A DNA stretch of 64,000 bases from Argyresthia goedartella (Eukaryota > Arthropoda > Insecta > Lepidoptera > Argyresthiidae). Below, piece by piece: positions 53,157 to 64,000 of the stretch. Within the stretch, counting starts at the first letter, position 1, and each line of letters begins with the position of its first letter. Both the position numbers and the translations under genes were made by a program. A model generated the notes under the pieces. It searched no databases. It had not been told where the DNA came from and saw only the letters and a program-made list of their open reading frames with translations. The DNA lies in the NCBI GenBank assembly GCA_949825045.1, contig OX463815.1, forward strand, positions 31,425,356-31,489,355. The letters are read 5' to 3'.

Positions 53157-53600
53157 CGGGAATTCCTAGTCAAGAAATTACTTGACCAGGAATTCCCGGG
53201 ATTTGGGGAAGTGCAATAATTTCTTACTACCTAATTTTAGTTAAAGAAATGTCCATAAGGCGTGTTTACTTGTTTTAAAAAACATTTTAAGTTATATTGC
53301 ATTTTTAGAATTTAAAGCACAGAGTACCTAATATACGGAACAGAGAAACAATCCCATTATACTGATTTTTTGGTTAACTAGATTGGAAAAGGTACCCAAA
53401 ATTGAACTGCAGTGACAACGGGCTTCCACGTAAACTTTTTTGTATACTTCTACTAAAGCCTACGTCCTGCTTTTTTACGAGAAAGCGCTGTTAGCGAATA
53501 TTCAGTAATTCATTAATTTATATTTTAACGATCACGGGCGGTGCGATTATATCAAAAGTGGATATGAATAAGAGATAAATTTTAGGATTCTGAATGAGGA
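53157..53600 (+). repeat. Interspersed repeat, copy 1
   Basis: This matches 59830-60250 in inverse orientation over about 400 bp: TAATTTCTTACTACCTAATT, CAGAGTACCTAATATACGG, GACAACGGGCTTCC, GCGCTGTTAG and GGTGCGATTA...AAAGTGGATATGA all recur. Copy 1 begins with an extra hairpin (53157-53198). Confidence 0.8.
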
Positions 53601-56600
53601 TGAATCTAGTGCTTGTAATACACGGTTATTTAACTAAGAAAATAAAATAATCATATGCTTTTTAGGGTATGTATTTATCGATGTAAATATAAACAAAATA
53701 TAACAGCTTTTATTTTAAAAATCAAACAAAACATCATTACACGTTGTAAGGATTGCCCAAAGCTTTTGGTTTTGGCTTTAAATGTTGAAATATTAAAATT
53801 TCCTTGTTTCGTTTTTGTTTATTGTTTTGTTTTTCCTTGTTTCCTTGTTTTGGCTTTAGATGTTGATAGATTCGTCATTGAAAGCTTGGCTATGGTCAAG
53901 GGAAGGCTTTGAGGGGAATCAAAATAAATAAATCATTATTTTGTCTCTTCTTTTCGACACATTCCACATCGACATTTCCTTCTATTTCTTTTATTATTTA
54001 ATATTAATATGGTTTGAAACAGATATTTTTAACAACTGTAATGTTGTATGTTATGGTCGACAGATTCGAGTCCCTTTTCGAGTTTTTCGGATCAATCTCG
54101 AATAATATTTAAATCCAGATTCCTCGCAGGAAAATGATTGAAAATGTTTATTTTCAAGTTTTTGTTTTATAAGTTCAGATGCACCCCAATTTAATACAGT
54201 CCTCATGGAATCGAATGCAAGAAATGCGTCTCTGATCGACGAACTACTTTGTTCAAGCTTGAATACTTATTTTAAAATGCAAAAAAAAATCATCAATCCC
54301 TTTGATTTAAATTTCCAATTTTTCTTTAACCGTTATATTTTTGCATTTTTTATTGCTAAAGATGCTGAACTGTTGAAATGGGAGAGCAGATCTTTAATTT
54401 TTGTGAAATGTTTGGCGTAGCACGATGCTGCCTCTAACCAGGTGCCATCCTGTAATTATTGTTTGTCGAGGCAGCTATTGCAGCCCATGAGTAAAGAAAT
54501 GGAACAGAGACCAAGATTCATACAACCGCGCCGTCATAGGTAACCTACTATAAACATACGGCGTATGTGTGCGTGTCATCAGTCCCTACGCGCCGCTACT
54601 GGATAAAACCGGCTTACGCTCGTCCGGGATGATGACAAACGGAGGGCCTGCACTGCATAAATCAAGTATTCTTTACTTCAACACCTACCTTATCGAATTG
54701 TTTTAAGTGCAATTAACAGCAAATAGTTTTTAAAGTGTTAAGAAGAATAGGTTTTGGAATAGTACCTACAATGGTTCTTTACTGTACTGTACAATACGAG
54801 GAAAAGAAAATATATTTCATACTTCAATTATTGTAATGAGTCTACTAGGTAAGTAAATTAATACCAGATTATATCTATCGCACAAACCGTGTTATTTAGT
54901 TAGGTAGGTAATTGTTATTAGTATTTTATTACATAACTAATTTGGTAAATCTACAAATATTTTGCTGTTTGGTTTCCGAAAACTCATTTGCATATGCATA
55001 TATTCATGGCTTTATTCCCATAAAGGGGTAGCCAAAGCTGCAGGATCACATTAGCAATCCTAACACCACGTTCAGCAATTGATTTTATTATCTTTTGCCA
55101 TCCCTACCAAAACAGGCAATTTTGCACGCTCCTTCACAGGATTGTCTCTGTTCCTATTCTCTACTCTTGTGATTGCAGTATAATATTAGAATCGGAAATA
55201 AAATTGACCAACCTTACTATAGACTATACTGCGATTTTTTATTTAAGGCCAGAAATGTAAACAAACAACTCATTTTCCAGTACAAAAAGTATAACATGAA
55301 TGTCAAAGTCAACGGTTTTGTTCTAGAAAATGACAGTTTTTTGTTTACATTTTTGGGTTCAAATTAATAGAACTTCATTTGTGGGTCTAAGTATAAAATA
55401 CTTTAACAAAATACCGGAAGAGATATTAAATTTGTCAGAGAAGAAATTTAAAGGCATTGTTAAAAAATATAAAGCATATTAAAGGTTAGATGATTACAGA
55501 GGTCTGATTTTCCAGCTCAGCAAAAGAACCACGCACACGATTTTAACACAAGACCTATTTTTGATAAATAAAATAAACAGAAAATAAAAGTTGGTCGTGT
55601 TGCAGTGTACGAGTTTCTTGCGCCGCTTCTTTCACTGCCATAACACTTTCAGAAGCGGTAGAAGTTTTCGTTGCATAATAAAGATTCAAATGAGTTCCAA
55701 AAGTGTTCGTAAGATTTTGAAAAAAAAAAATTTAGTCTGAAGTTTTAATATAGTATAGTTACCAATACATTTGTATATTTGAAAGCCAGTATGGCATGTT
55801 CAAAATTGTCTGAAGCCGCCATTTTGGCGCTGATATATGACGTTAAATAGAAGCGCTATTCCTAGTTAATGATATCTCTTTTCCGCGGAATATCGCTGAT
55901 CCTCTCAGACAACGGTTACACCTCCGCGTTTGGTCCGCCATTTTTTTGAGTTTCGTAAGTGATCTAAGTCATAAACATAAAACATAAACATTTACAACCA
56001 AAGTAATTTTGCTCTTGAAAATTCGAACGACTACCGAACCATTCTCGCAGCCTTAGTGCAGCCTTCTAGTTGCAGGACTAAAAGTTTGCGAGAGTCAAAT
56101 AAAACATTGTTACATTATTATTATTATTAAAAATAAAATAAAATGTCCAATCCTTTTTCACGGTTTTTTATTTTTTATTTTACAAGATAACAATAGCCAG
56201 TCACCCAAACAAATTGAATTAGTTTCAAATGTCAAATTCAGTTGCAAAAAATCGAACTCCGTTGATCACAACCAATCCAGATAACAAGCAAGGGTCAAAC
56301 ACAGATAGACCGATCGCACAAAACACACAGACAGGAGGATACAGCAGTCGAAAAACCGAAGCAAGCGAATGAGTCACAACACACAAAATTTAAGCATACC
56401 AGAAAATAGGAAGGGACGAAAAATATGTCGATATTGCCAAGTGTTAAATGCGCTGTAGCCCTTCGTTCGTATTAGTGGCATTGCCTAGTTCCATGATGGA
56501 ACTACGTCATGCTCCGTCGTAATGCGAATTTATTTTCGCACTAGTTCCATTCATGCGTAGAAAGTCAATGATGGTATTACAGCGTTTTCTAAAATTTAAT

Positions 56601-57540
56601 AGCACACTAGTACCATTAAATAAATTCATATAATTTGAAGTAATTCAAATAAAAGCTCTAAAATGTTTTCCTGTGTAAAATCGTAGACGCAAAGAAATAA
56701 AAACACATGCATACATACATATGCTCACGCCTTTTTCCCTGAAGAGAAGTAGGCAGAGGCTTATAGAAAGTCATACATAAATAAATAAATTCTGTTATGT
56801 AATAACATAAACCCATCTATCCAGAAAAGCCCTACAACTATCATGCGCGATTGCAATTACAGTTATTACTCATTTCATATACAAACCAACTAATTACCTA
56901 ATCAATAACAATATCCAAATAATCCGAATAATCAATATTCGAAATAAAAATATAACACTTATAACTTTTCCGTACAAAGTTTTGAGCAGCATTTTTCTGT
57001 GCTTTGAATACTTTAATGAAATAAATGATAATAACACAAACTAAAATTTTATTACAATTTAGGTAGGGGAAGGGAGCTGCTGAGCACGCATTGGGAAATG
57101 ATCGTACGGTCGTCTCCTGGTGACTGATCAGTAGCCAATTCCGCGTTCACAACTGCTCGCGGTCCCTACCGGCAACTATTGCACTCGACTCTGCGTAGTC
57201 TTTGGTGCAGTAGGCCAACGTGACAGGAAGACTCGACAAGACGCATTAATTTTTTAAAAACGACTAAATAGACAAGACTTGGATCAGCCCTGACGGAAAA
57301 ACTAAAAACAAATAGACTATGCAATTAGTACCGAAAAACAACTCATAACCGATGTGTCTGTCTTAAACTATTTTAAGACTAAAAGTGACCATCGCTAAGT
57401 GAGAGCCACGCTAGTTCTTGATATACGTGCAGAAAGGAAGAAAATTATAATATCTCATAGGAAAAATGCAAAGACAGACTTACATGTATTATAAATATAT
57501 ATATATATAAAAATTATCTAGGATAGAATCTCAAAATAGA
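53600..57540. other. No recognised gene; scattered repeats
   Basis: AT-rich DNA. A repeat at 55010-55090 (GGGGTAGCCAAAGCTGCAGG, CACGTTCAGCAA) is similar to 35555-35610. A GAGTTTCTTGCGCCGCTTCT repeat is at 55609-55640, and the CGCCTTTTTCCC repeat at 56725-56760. Short open frames (53655-53912, 54205-54420, 55173-55367) have no recognised domain or splice support. Confidence 0.5.
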
Positions 57541-59335
57541 TTTGAGGGGTTGCAAGAATAGAACCTAAACGTGGATTCACTTAACGATGATTTCTGCAAG
57601 ATAGTAGTTGACACTAATAAAAAGTTCATTGGAGTTAAAGGACGAAAATAATCAAAACTATCACCAGAAACAATAACTCTAATTGAAAAACGGAGGAATA
57701 TGAAAATACAGATGCAATGGGACCAGAAAAAAATGCAACAATTATTTGTTTATGTTATAAACAAAACCATAAACATAAAGCATTAAGATCGGACATTAGA
57801 ATATTTAACACAAAATAATAGAACAAAATAGTGGACCTAAGTTTTAGTAAGAAAATAAACAAAAATAAACAGGAAATAAATAAATTCAAAGATAGAGTCG
57901 GTAATATGGTCACTGATCGTAATCAAATACTCACTATCGTTGAGGAGTTCTACCAGGTTTCACAGACAAAATACTGTTTGCCTTGGGACAAATGAAAAGG
58001 GAAAAGGTTTCTGGTGAGGATGGTGTTACAGTAGAGATGCTGCACGCGGGGGGAGAACCCGTGAGCAGAACTACCGCTCTATCAGTCTCCTAGGTGTACA
58101 AGCTACTCGCTAAGGTTCTTTGTAATAGACTGACCCGAGTACTGGACGAATACCACCCTGTGGAGCAGGCGGGCTTCCGGAGCCGATATTCTACTGTCAG
58201 CCACATACACGCCATCAAGCAACTAATGGAGAGATGTAGGGAGTACAACCGCCCCCTCTGTCTAGCTTTCGTAGATTACGAAAAAAGCATTCGACACGGT
58301 TGAATACTGGGCGGTGTTCCACTCTCTCCATCGTTACGGAGTTGACAATAGGTATGTGAGTATACTCCGGGAGCTCTATTGTTCCGCGACGATGCAAGTG
58401 CGTATGCATGAGCTAACCAACGCCGCAGCTTTAGGTCGGGGTATGCGACAAGGTGACACTATTTCCCCAAGCTCTTCACCAATGTCCTTGAGGACGCACT
58501 GAGGACTCTGTTTTGGGAGATATAGATGATCTGGTACTCGTTGCTGAAGATGTCGGCATTCTCCAAAATACGCTTGAAGAACTGTACACATCATCTTTGC
58601 AGGTCGGCCTTAAGATGAATATGTCCAAGACTAAAATTATAATGAGTTACTCTTCAGTACCGAACATATGTCCATGACTAAAATTATAATGAGTTACTCT
58701 TCAGTACCGAACATAATCGTCGGTAATACCCCTATTGAGGCAGTGGACAGCTATGTTTATCTTGGACAGTGTTTGACCTTTGGCCAAGGATCTCAAGAAA
58801 AGGATATTGACGGATTCAGTTAGGTTGGGCCGCTATTGGGAAGCTGAAAGACGTCCTCAAGTCCAAGGTCCCTCAAAACCTAAAGACAAGGGTTTACAAC
58901 CAATGAGTCCTGCCCGCGCTTACATATGGTGCCGAAACAAGGACCCTGACAAAGGCGAACTTAAAAAATAAAATTAAAGTCGCACAGAGGGCCATGGAGC
59001 GTTCCATGTTAGGCATCAGAATTCTGGATCGTATTTGCAATACGAAATAAGACGTCGTACTAAGGTCGTCGATGTTGGCAAGTGAATCACGAGACTGAAG
59101 TGGGGTGGGCAGGACACTTGGCACGGAGGGTAGATGGTAGTTGGACCAATGCGGTAACTGAGTGGTTACCCAGGACCGCAAAACGCCTAGCAGGCAGACC
59201 ACCAGCCAGGTGGACGGATGCCATCACCTCCATAGCCTGTAAGCAGTGGATGCGGGAGGCCCAGGACAGGAGTGGATGGCGTACTAGAGAAGAGGCCTAT
59301 ACCCAGCAGTGGGTAGGTGTGGGCTGATTGATTGA
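57540..59335 (+). mobile_element. RTE-type LINE, degenerate
   Basis: A broken frame runs from about 57590 (KKFIGVKGRK) through TLIEKRRNMKIQMQWDQKK, VYKLLAKVLCNRLTRVLDE, EQAGFRSRYSTVSHIHAIKQ, CLAFVDYEK (motif A), GMRQGDTISP (motif B), an altered catalytic region near 58525 (DDLVLVAEDV in one frame), NTPIEAVDSYVYLGQ and AQRAMERSMLGI. It ends with WAGHLARRVDGSW, GRPPARWTDAI and REEAYTQQWVGVG before TGATTGATTGA. These are hallmarks of RTE-clade elements. A 47-bp tandem duplication lies at 58621-58714. Many frameshifts make it inactive. Confidence 0.9.
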
Positions 59336-59339
59336 ACAA

Positions 59340-59825
59340 AATCTCTATGCCAAAATTTTCATAACATTTCTTACTCTGTTTCTGATTTCTCCATTGATCA
59401 TTTCCATTTGGGCATTCATAATTCGGCAATACGTCTGAGGCGTTTTGGTTGTGTACTTTTATTAAATTTATTCAAACAGTTGATTCTAAAAACAGCCAAT
59501 GATGATCTTAGCGCAAAATGTAGAGAATTTGCTTTAGATTTATTTCATTTCTTTTTCATATTCATATTCATAACATAAAGATAGACAGTGACAAGAAGTG
59601 TTCACCACTTTTCCCACAGTGTGGCAACCGACGGTAGACGCAATAAAAGGCTTGTCACAGCATGCTCAGTTAATGAATGTCTTTTTGATTGGAATAAAAT
59701 CCTAGCTTTTATACTAGGTTGCTACATGTTATTAATGACGTACATAAGACATAGTACGTGATTAGATATTTCCACATATCTGTGACGGCCAAACTGTAAT
59801 TGCTGCAGTAAATGAGGTCCGGCAC
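59340..59825. other. No recognised gene
   Basis: AT-rich sequence following the RTE 3' end, with no supported feature. Confidence 0.5.
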
Positions 59826-59829
59826 AGAT

Positions 59830-60250
59830 ACTAATAGCACTCGTGAGATATCTTGGGATTCGTAGTCATATCCACTTTCAATAGTAATCGCACCCATGAT
59901 TCCAATTCATTGTTAAAATATAAATGATTGAATTACTTAATTATGACTAACAGCGCTATCCAAAGACAGTAGAACGTAGGCTCTAGCAGACATTATACAA
60001 AAAGTTTACAGGGTAGCCCGTTGTCGCTGCGTTCAATATTGGGTGCCATTTCCAAGTTGGTTACCGAAAAAATCCATATTGTGGAATCATTTCTCTGTTC
60101 CCAGTATATTAGGTAAGAACTCTGTGATTTAAATTCTAACATGCACCTTAAATGTATTTCTAAAACAAATAAACACCAATTCGAGGCATTTATTCAACTC
60201 AAATTAGGTGGTAAGAAATTATTCGACTTCCCAAAATTCCGGGAGTTCCT
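59830..60250 (-). repeat. Interspersed repeat, copy 2
   Basis: Inverted relative to 53157-53600. On the minus strand it reads TAATTTCTTACCACCTAATT, CAACGGGCTACCCTG, GCGCTGTTAG and GGTGCGATTACTATTGAAAG. A 62-codon minus frame inside it (59709-59897) is not supported as a gene. Confidence 0.8.
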
Positions 60251-60793
60251 AAAGGAATCCGTAAGGAATTTGTCGTCTTCTCGGGACCGGGTTTTTTTGT
60301 GATAGCTTAAATCGCTCCCGGTTGCCGATCTCTGGTTGTTAGAGATATCATTCTGAACAACTTTTACTATGACATCGATTTTGGCTATACGTATGCTAGC
60401 CACTCCATACGTTTTGGCCCGGGCGGTCAGTTGGATGAAAAATAAAGTTGCTCTGATCGAATCGGTTTCATAGAGAAATTTGTACAGATCTTGTACCCTA
60501 ACAAAACCTTAAATATGACTGTACAAAAAAAAACTTTCGTTTGTTTTGCGGCTGCCCCCAATCGCGGCGTTCGCTCGGAGCAGTGACGTGAGGGACTGTC
60601 GGACGGTTTATATACGCCCTTTGTGGATAGAAATCTTTTGCTCACTTATACCGAGGTTCAGTTGTTTTGTCTAAGTTGAGCGGTAGTGCATTGGTCTGGG
60701 AGCTCGACTTGAGATCTAGGCCGGCAAAGATTAAAAAAACGTAGGGCGGATCAATGTATGTGTGTGTAAACGTTTCATTCATTGTTTTCCAAG

Positions 60794-60993
60794 GCGATCG
60801 AGAAATCAAGCTAGGCCAAGGCGTGGAGTTTCCCGCCATATCCCGCGCCATCCTGCTCAAGATTCTTTCAGTCTTCGAAGAGAACCTCAGCAAGAACCTG
60901 AGGGGCAAGAAGGTATCTCCCGTCTTCACCGCCCAGTTTGCCAACAACCAGCTCACAAAGCCACATATTTACCCACACTTGAAGACGATCTGA
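60794..60993 (+). CDS. Terminal exon of an unrecognised protein
   Basis: A good acceptor (TTCATTGTTTTCCAAG) is followed by 65 codons and TGA. The exon begins one base into a codon. The peptide contains DREIKLGQGVEFPAIS, LLKILSVFEENLSKNLRG and ends LTKPHIYPHLKTI. It is GC-richer than its surroundings, lacks low complexity, and is followed by AATAAA at 61022-61027. These are the marks of a real last exon. I do not recognise the family, and no preceding exon is visible with confidence. It is amphipathic and not membrane-spanning. Confidence 0.7.
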
Positions 60994-61021
60994 AGAAACC
61001 TATTTTTTTTTTATTAAATTG

Positions 61022-61027
61022 AATAAA
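61022..61027 (+). terminator. Polyadenylation signal after the 60.8-kb exon
   Basis: AATAAA lies 29 bases beyond the TGA and supports the exon as the gene's 3' end. Confidence 0.6.
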
Positions 61028-61384
61028 GAAGCAATTAAAATGTTTCTCGTGTGTTGTTTACAATCCCAAAGGCGTCAAATTGTCAATACTAACTACAGTC
61101 TGTTTCATAATTCTGTGCAGAAAACAAAAGAGTACCATAGAAGAAAACCATAGATTATGAAAAGTGGACCGTACAGATGAGACACGTACATAGTACGTAA
61201 GTTCTAATTGTGATACGAGAGATACAATAGAGCATTTTTATTTCGTTAACCCTTTACCAGGCCTTGATCATGCAGATTTTTCATTGGTTTTCGCATTCAT
61301 TACCAAGCTATAACGTTGAATTAAAAAAAATTGGTTGTTTGTAAAGTAGGTTTACGATCGAGATGTTTACGTGATAAAGGGTTT

Positions 61385-61585
61385 GTATGCCGCTAGAGTG
61401 AGAGAGACGGAAGATCGGTCCACTCACTCGAACGCTATGCCAGCCTCCGCTCGTGAGGATTCCGCGTGACAAGTTTCAAGGAATGACTGGCAGCGCTCGA
61501 GATGAGACGGGAGATCGGTCCGTCTCTCTCTCGTTATACCTGCGATCGCGCTCGTGAGGTTTTGGTGTGACAGAAGTTTCTGAAC
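61385..61585 (+). repeat. Diverged direct duplication, about 95 bp
   Basis: AGAGACGGAAGATCGGTCCA with CCGCTCGTGAGGATTCCGCG at 61405-61470 is echoed by GAGACGGGAGATCGGTCCG with GCGCTCGTGAGGTTTTGGTG at 61505-61570, both followed by TGACA and AAGTTTC. Confidence 0.6.
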
Positions 61586-61774
61586 ATGTCACCCGACTAA
61601 AACGATTTTAAAGACGTTATCACGTCAAAATGTTTAGATAGATAACGATAACACATAGCTAATGCGAAAGCGCAAGTCATCTACCTAAACCTTTGTTGAA
61701 ATCTCGGTTACAATTAATACTTAGATCGGTACATTATGTAATAGGCTGCACTCAATCAAATGAAGTTTTGCAGG

Positions 61775-61805
61775 TATAAAAGCGATGTCACTTCTGCGCT
61801 GTGTA
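61775..61805 (+). promoter_or_regulatory. Candidate TATA promoter
   Basis: GGTATAAAAGCG is a strong TATA-box text, followed by mixed sequence with an initiator-like TCACTTC about 15-20 bases on. The region after it is CG-rich (CGATACGTCGACACGTCG) as in some transcribed leaders. No convincing coding exon follows within the window, so this stays weak. Confidence 0.3.
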
Positions 61806-62044
61806 ATCGTCGATACGTCGACACGTCGAGCTCGCAGTAGGTCGCACCGCCTCTCCCGCCCCGCTAGTGATCAAGTTGCGGCAGGTTTTTTGTTCGAGAC
61901 AGCGTCTCTTGGTAGGATACTACCAATTGAGAATTATCAGAAATCAAATCAAATCCATGATCCACGTAACCGATCTTTGAGTACCTACCTACTTGAAATA
62001 CTCCGGCAAATATTTTATATTCATTTCATCAATAACCAATGAAC

Positions 62045-63010
62045 AATAAATTTTATTCTCTGGATTACGTTCAGCTCTTAATTTTGGTGCAACAAACAAA
62101 ATTAATCCTGGACAACCGTTGATGAAACTATACCATTTTGTAGAGAACTTGGTGCTTGCTTACATTCCAAAAGTCTTTCCCACATATCTCTATCCTTTCG
62201 GCGGGTAAAAATGTAGCGTCAACGCGAAACATTTCAGGAGAATATTTGTTTCTTGGTGTTTTCCCAATTTTAAGAACTATACCAATGTTGTCTAAAACTT
62301 GCAACTTTTTTCTTCAAATATTTAGATTGCGATTGTATTCTTTTTATTTGCTTATTTTTCATTTGTAGACGCTTCTTATTTTTTTCCTTTGGTAACTATA
62401 TTTTCTTAACTATGGATTGTAAGTTGAATTAGTTAAGGCACAAATATTACTTTAAGTTGGATGTGGCTAATCTTTGATAGTTTCATTTTCTTGGGTTTGG
62501 AAGTGGTAGAGCATCTTAAAATATTTCAATTTTTCTTATTTTAGACATAGATGGTTCTCGTACACTCTTCACGCGGGTGAAGCTTAAAAAATACATCAAT
62601 AAGTAACTACAAATTGGCGTAGTTTTTGTACAAAATTTTCAGGATGAAAAGTTGACATGTAGCAAGCAATATAACTCCTTACTACCTAAGATAATTTCAA
62701 AGTTGGTACGGCATTCTGTTTCAGCCTCCTCTTTTATTTGAAATTATTATGAAACAGGAAGGTTCAAAATGTTCAGAGCAGGTTGTGCTAGTACGCTTAG
62801 GCGTCCACGTAACATGATTATTACAGGCTTGGACACATACAGTCCGATACACTGCATCTTATAGAAACCTGCAAAACACAGGTACAATTACTGACTTAAC
62901 ATAATCGCTATCGATATTTGAGTTTGAGCTGCCCGTGTCCCAGTATTAGCTATGTGGCAGTGTTGCAAATTTCTTTAAATGAAACTGCCTTTTTTAAAAC
63001 AAGCAATGGT
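62045..63010. other. No recognised gene
   Basis: AT-rich sequence with short open frames and no motif, splice pair or repeat boundary that I can support. Confidence 0.5.
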
Positions 63011-63013
63011 GAT

Positions 63014-63635
63014 AATAGTAGTTTATGTGACTGCTACATAATGGAGGGCATTAATACTCGAGAGTGGGTTCATGAAACGAGCCGAAGGCGAGTTTCATAA
63101 TAATATCACTCGAGAGTTTTAATGCCTAATTATGTACAGTTACGTACACTAGTTTATCTACATACATATCATAAGCTCTCTTTGATGTGTTCAGGAACCG
63201 CATGTTTGACCGGCATTGTGGCTCTGCAGTTGTTTAGCTTATTCTGTATCACCAACTTCGGGCGTCGGCGTTCGAAAATTGAATGTAAGTACCAACTTCA
63301 CAGACAAACTAGGGGCGGCACGACATTCAAATTTCGAACGCCGACGCCCGCCTGTGTGCCGCCCCTAGTTTGTCTGTGAAGTTGGAACTACAGAACAAGC
63401 TAAACAACTGCAGAGCAATGATCAATGCCACAATGCCGGTCGAACATGCAGTTCCTGAACACATCAAAGAGAGATTATGATATGTGTGTAGATAAACTAG
63501 TGTATGTATCTGTACATAATTAGGCATTAAAACTCTCGAGTGTTATTATTATGAAACTCGCCTTCGGTTCGTTTCATAAACCCACTCTAGAGTATTAATG
63601 CCCTCCATTATGTAGCACTCACATAAACTACTATT
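63014..63635. mobile_element. Foldback element, 622 bp
   Basis: The two arms (63014-63325 and 63345-63635) are inverted copies that differ by small changes. Ends are AATAGTAGTTTATGTGAC and, on the minus strand of the right end, AATAGTAGTTTATGTGAG. Near the centre GGGCGTCGGCGTTCGAAA and its complement, plus two copies of CAACTTCACAGACAAACTAG, create a compound inner palindrome. No transposase is present. Open frames on both strands (63122-63379, 63327-63527) are near-identical because of the palindrome. Confidence 0.92.
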
Positions 63636-64000
63636 TTCTCAAGGATGCAATGAAATGCCGTCATTATGTGCGTTATAACAGGCTAGGAAGTATCACGTTT
63701 CGGTTCCCTCATCTCGAGAGAACTGTAAAGGGATTTCAGACAAAATTGCAGGCCTAATAGGCCGGGAACTGATTTTTGACGTGATAAAGTGTAATAAATC
63801 GATGAACGCCGGCTGCATGCACAAAAAAGGGTCACATTCCATTGTCACGTTCCGCCTGAGCCGAGCGTGCAAGCGAGAGCGCGGAATAAGCGACAGAGAG
63901 GCACGATCGACTAAGCGTTTCTTATGAAGTTATCACGAGAAATTATCGTTCGTAAACCGACTTTACAGATTTCATCTTTTATTTATTTTGTGCTTAAAGC

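Noticed and set aside
41393..60794. A single gene joining the signal-peptide exon to the 60.8-kb exon
   Set aside because: Only the phase agrees. No intermediate exons were found and an opposite-strand gene lies between.
63122..63527. Similar proteins on opposite strands
   Set aside because: They are mirror translations of the foldback arms.

Overview
The window looks like a stretch of repeat-packed insect nuclear DNA, most likely from a moth or butterfly. I infer this from the element mix: a BEL/Pao retrotransposon, a DD37D mariner of the type known from silk moths, RTE- and Jockey/CR1-type LINEs, hAT miniature elements and tRNA-derived SINEs with a (ATT)n tail. The single recognisable multi-exon gene is an insect-type Tret1-like sugar transporter. 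Species cannot be read from the sequence alone.

Layout. 0-6 kb: LINE fragments, a broken D34D mariner, a DD37D mariner with both ends, and SINE pieces. 6.5-12.9 kb: a BEL/Pao element on the minus strand with an uninterrupted 1905-residue Gag-Pol frame. 14.7-17.7 kb: a non-autonomous LTR element whose two 857-bp LTRs differ at one base and which is flanked by a 4-bp target duplication. 18.3 kb: a hAT miniature element. 19.9-21.2 kb: an element with long imperfect inverted repeats. 21.3-39.8 kb: nine exons of the sugar transporter on the plus strand (502 codons before the stop, 5' exon not found). Its introns hold LINEs, palindromic MITEs, a second hAT derivative, a Transib (RAG1-like) relic split by a 535-bp heptamer satellite, and SINEs. 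41.3 kb: a possible signal-peptide first exon. 41.5-51.7 kb: a nest in which an inverted-repeat element contains a LINE, which contains a second LINE, which contains a third. 51.9-52.6 kb: an intronless V-ATPase c'' proteolipid subunit on the minus strand. 53-60 kb: mostly interspersed repeats and an RTE LINE. 60.8 kb: a terminal exon of an unrecognised protein with a polyadenylation signal. 63.0-63.6 kb: a 622-bp foldback element.

The host genes are the sugar transporter, which would move trehalose or hexose across the plasma membrane, and the proton-pump rotor subunit. Nothing in the sequence ties them to one pathway. Most of the rest is the product of successive transposition. The least expected signals are the very young LTR element with no coding capacity, the Transib relic hosting a satellite expansion, and three short near-perfect palindromes at 49.9, 50.7 and 53.2 kb that look like local template-switch events.
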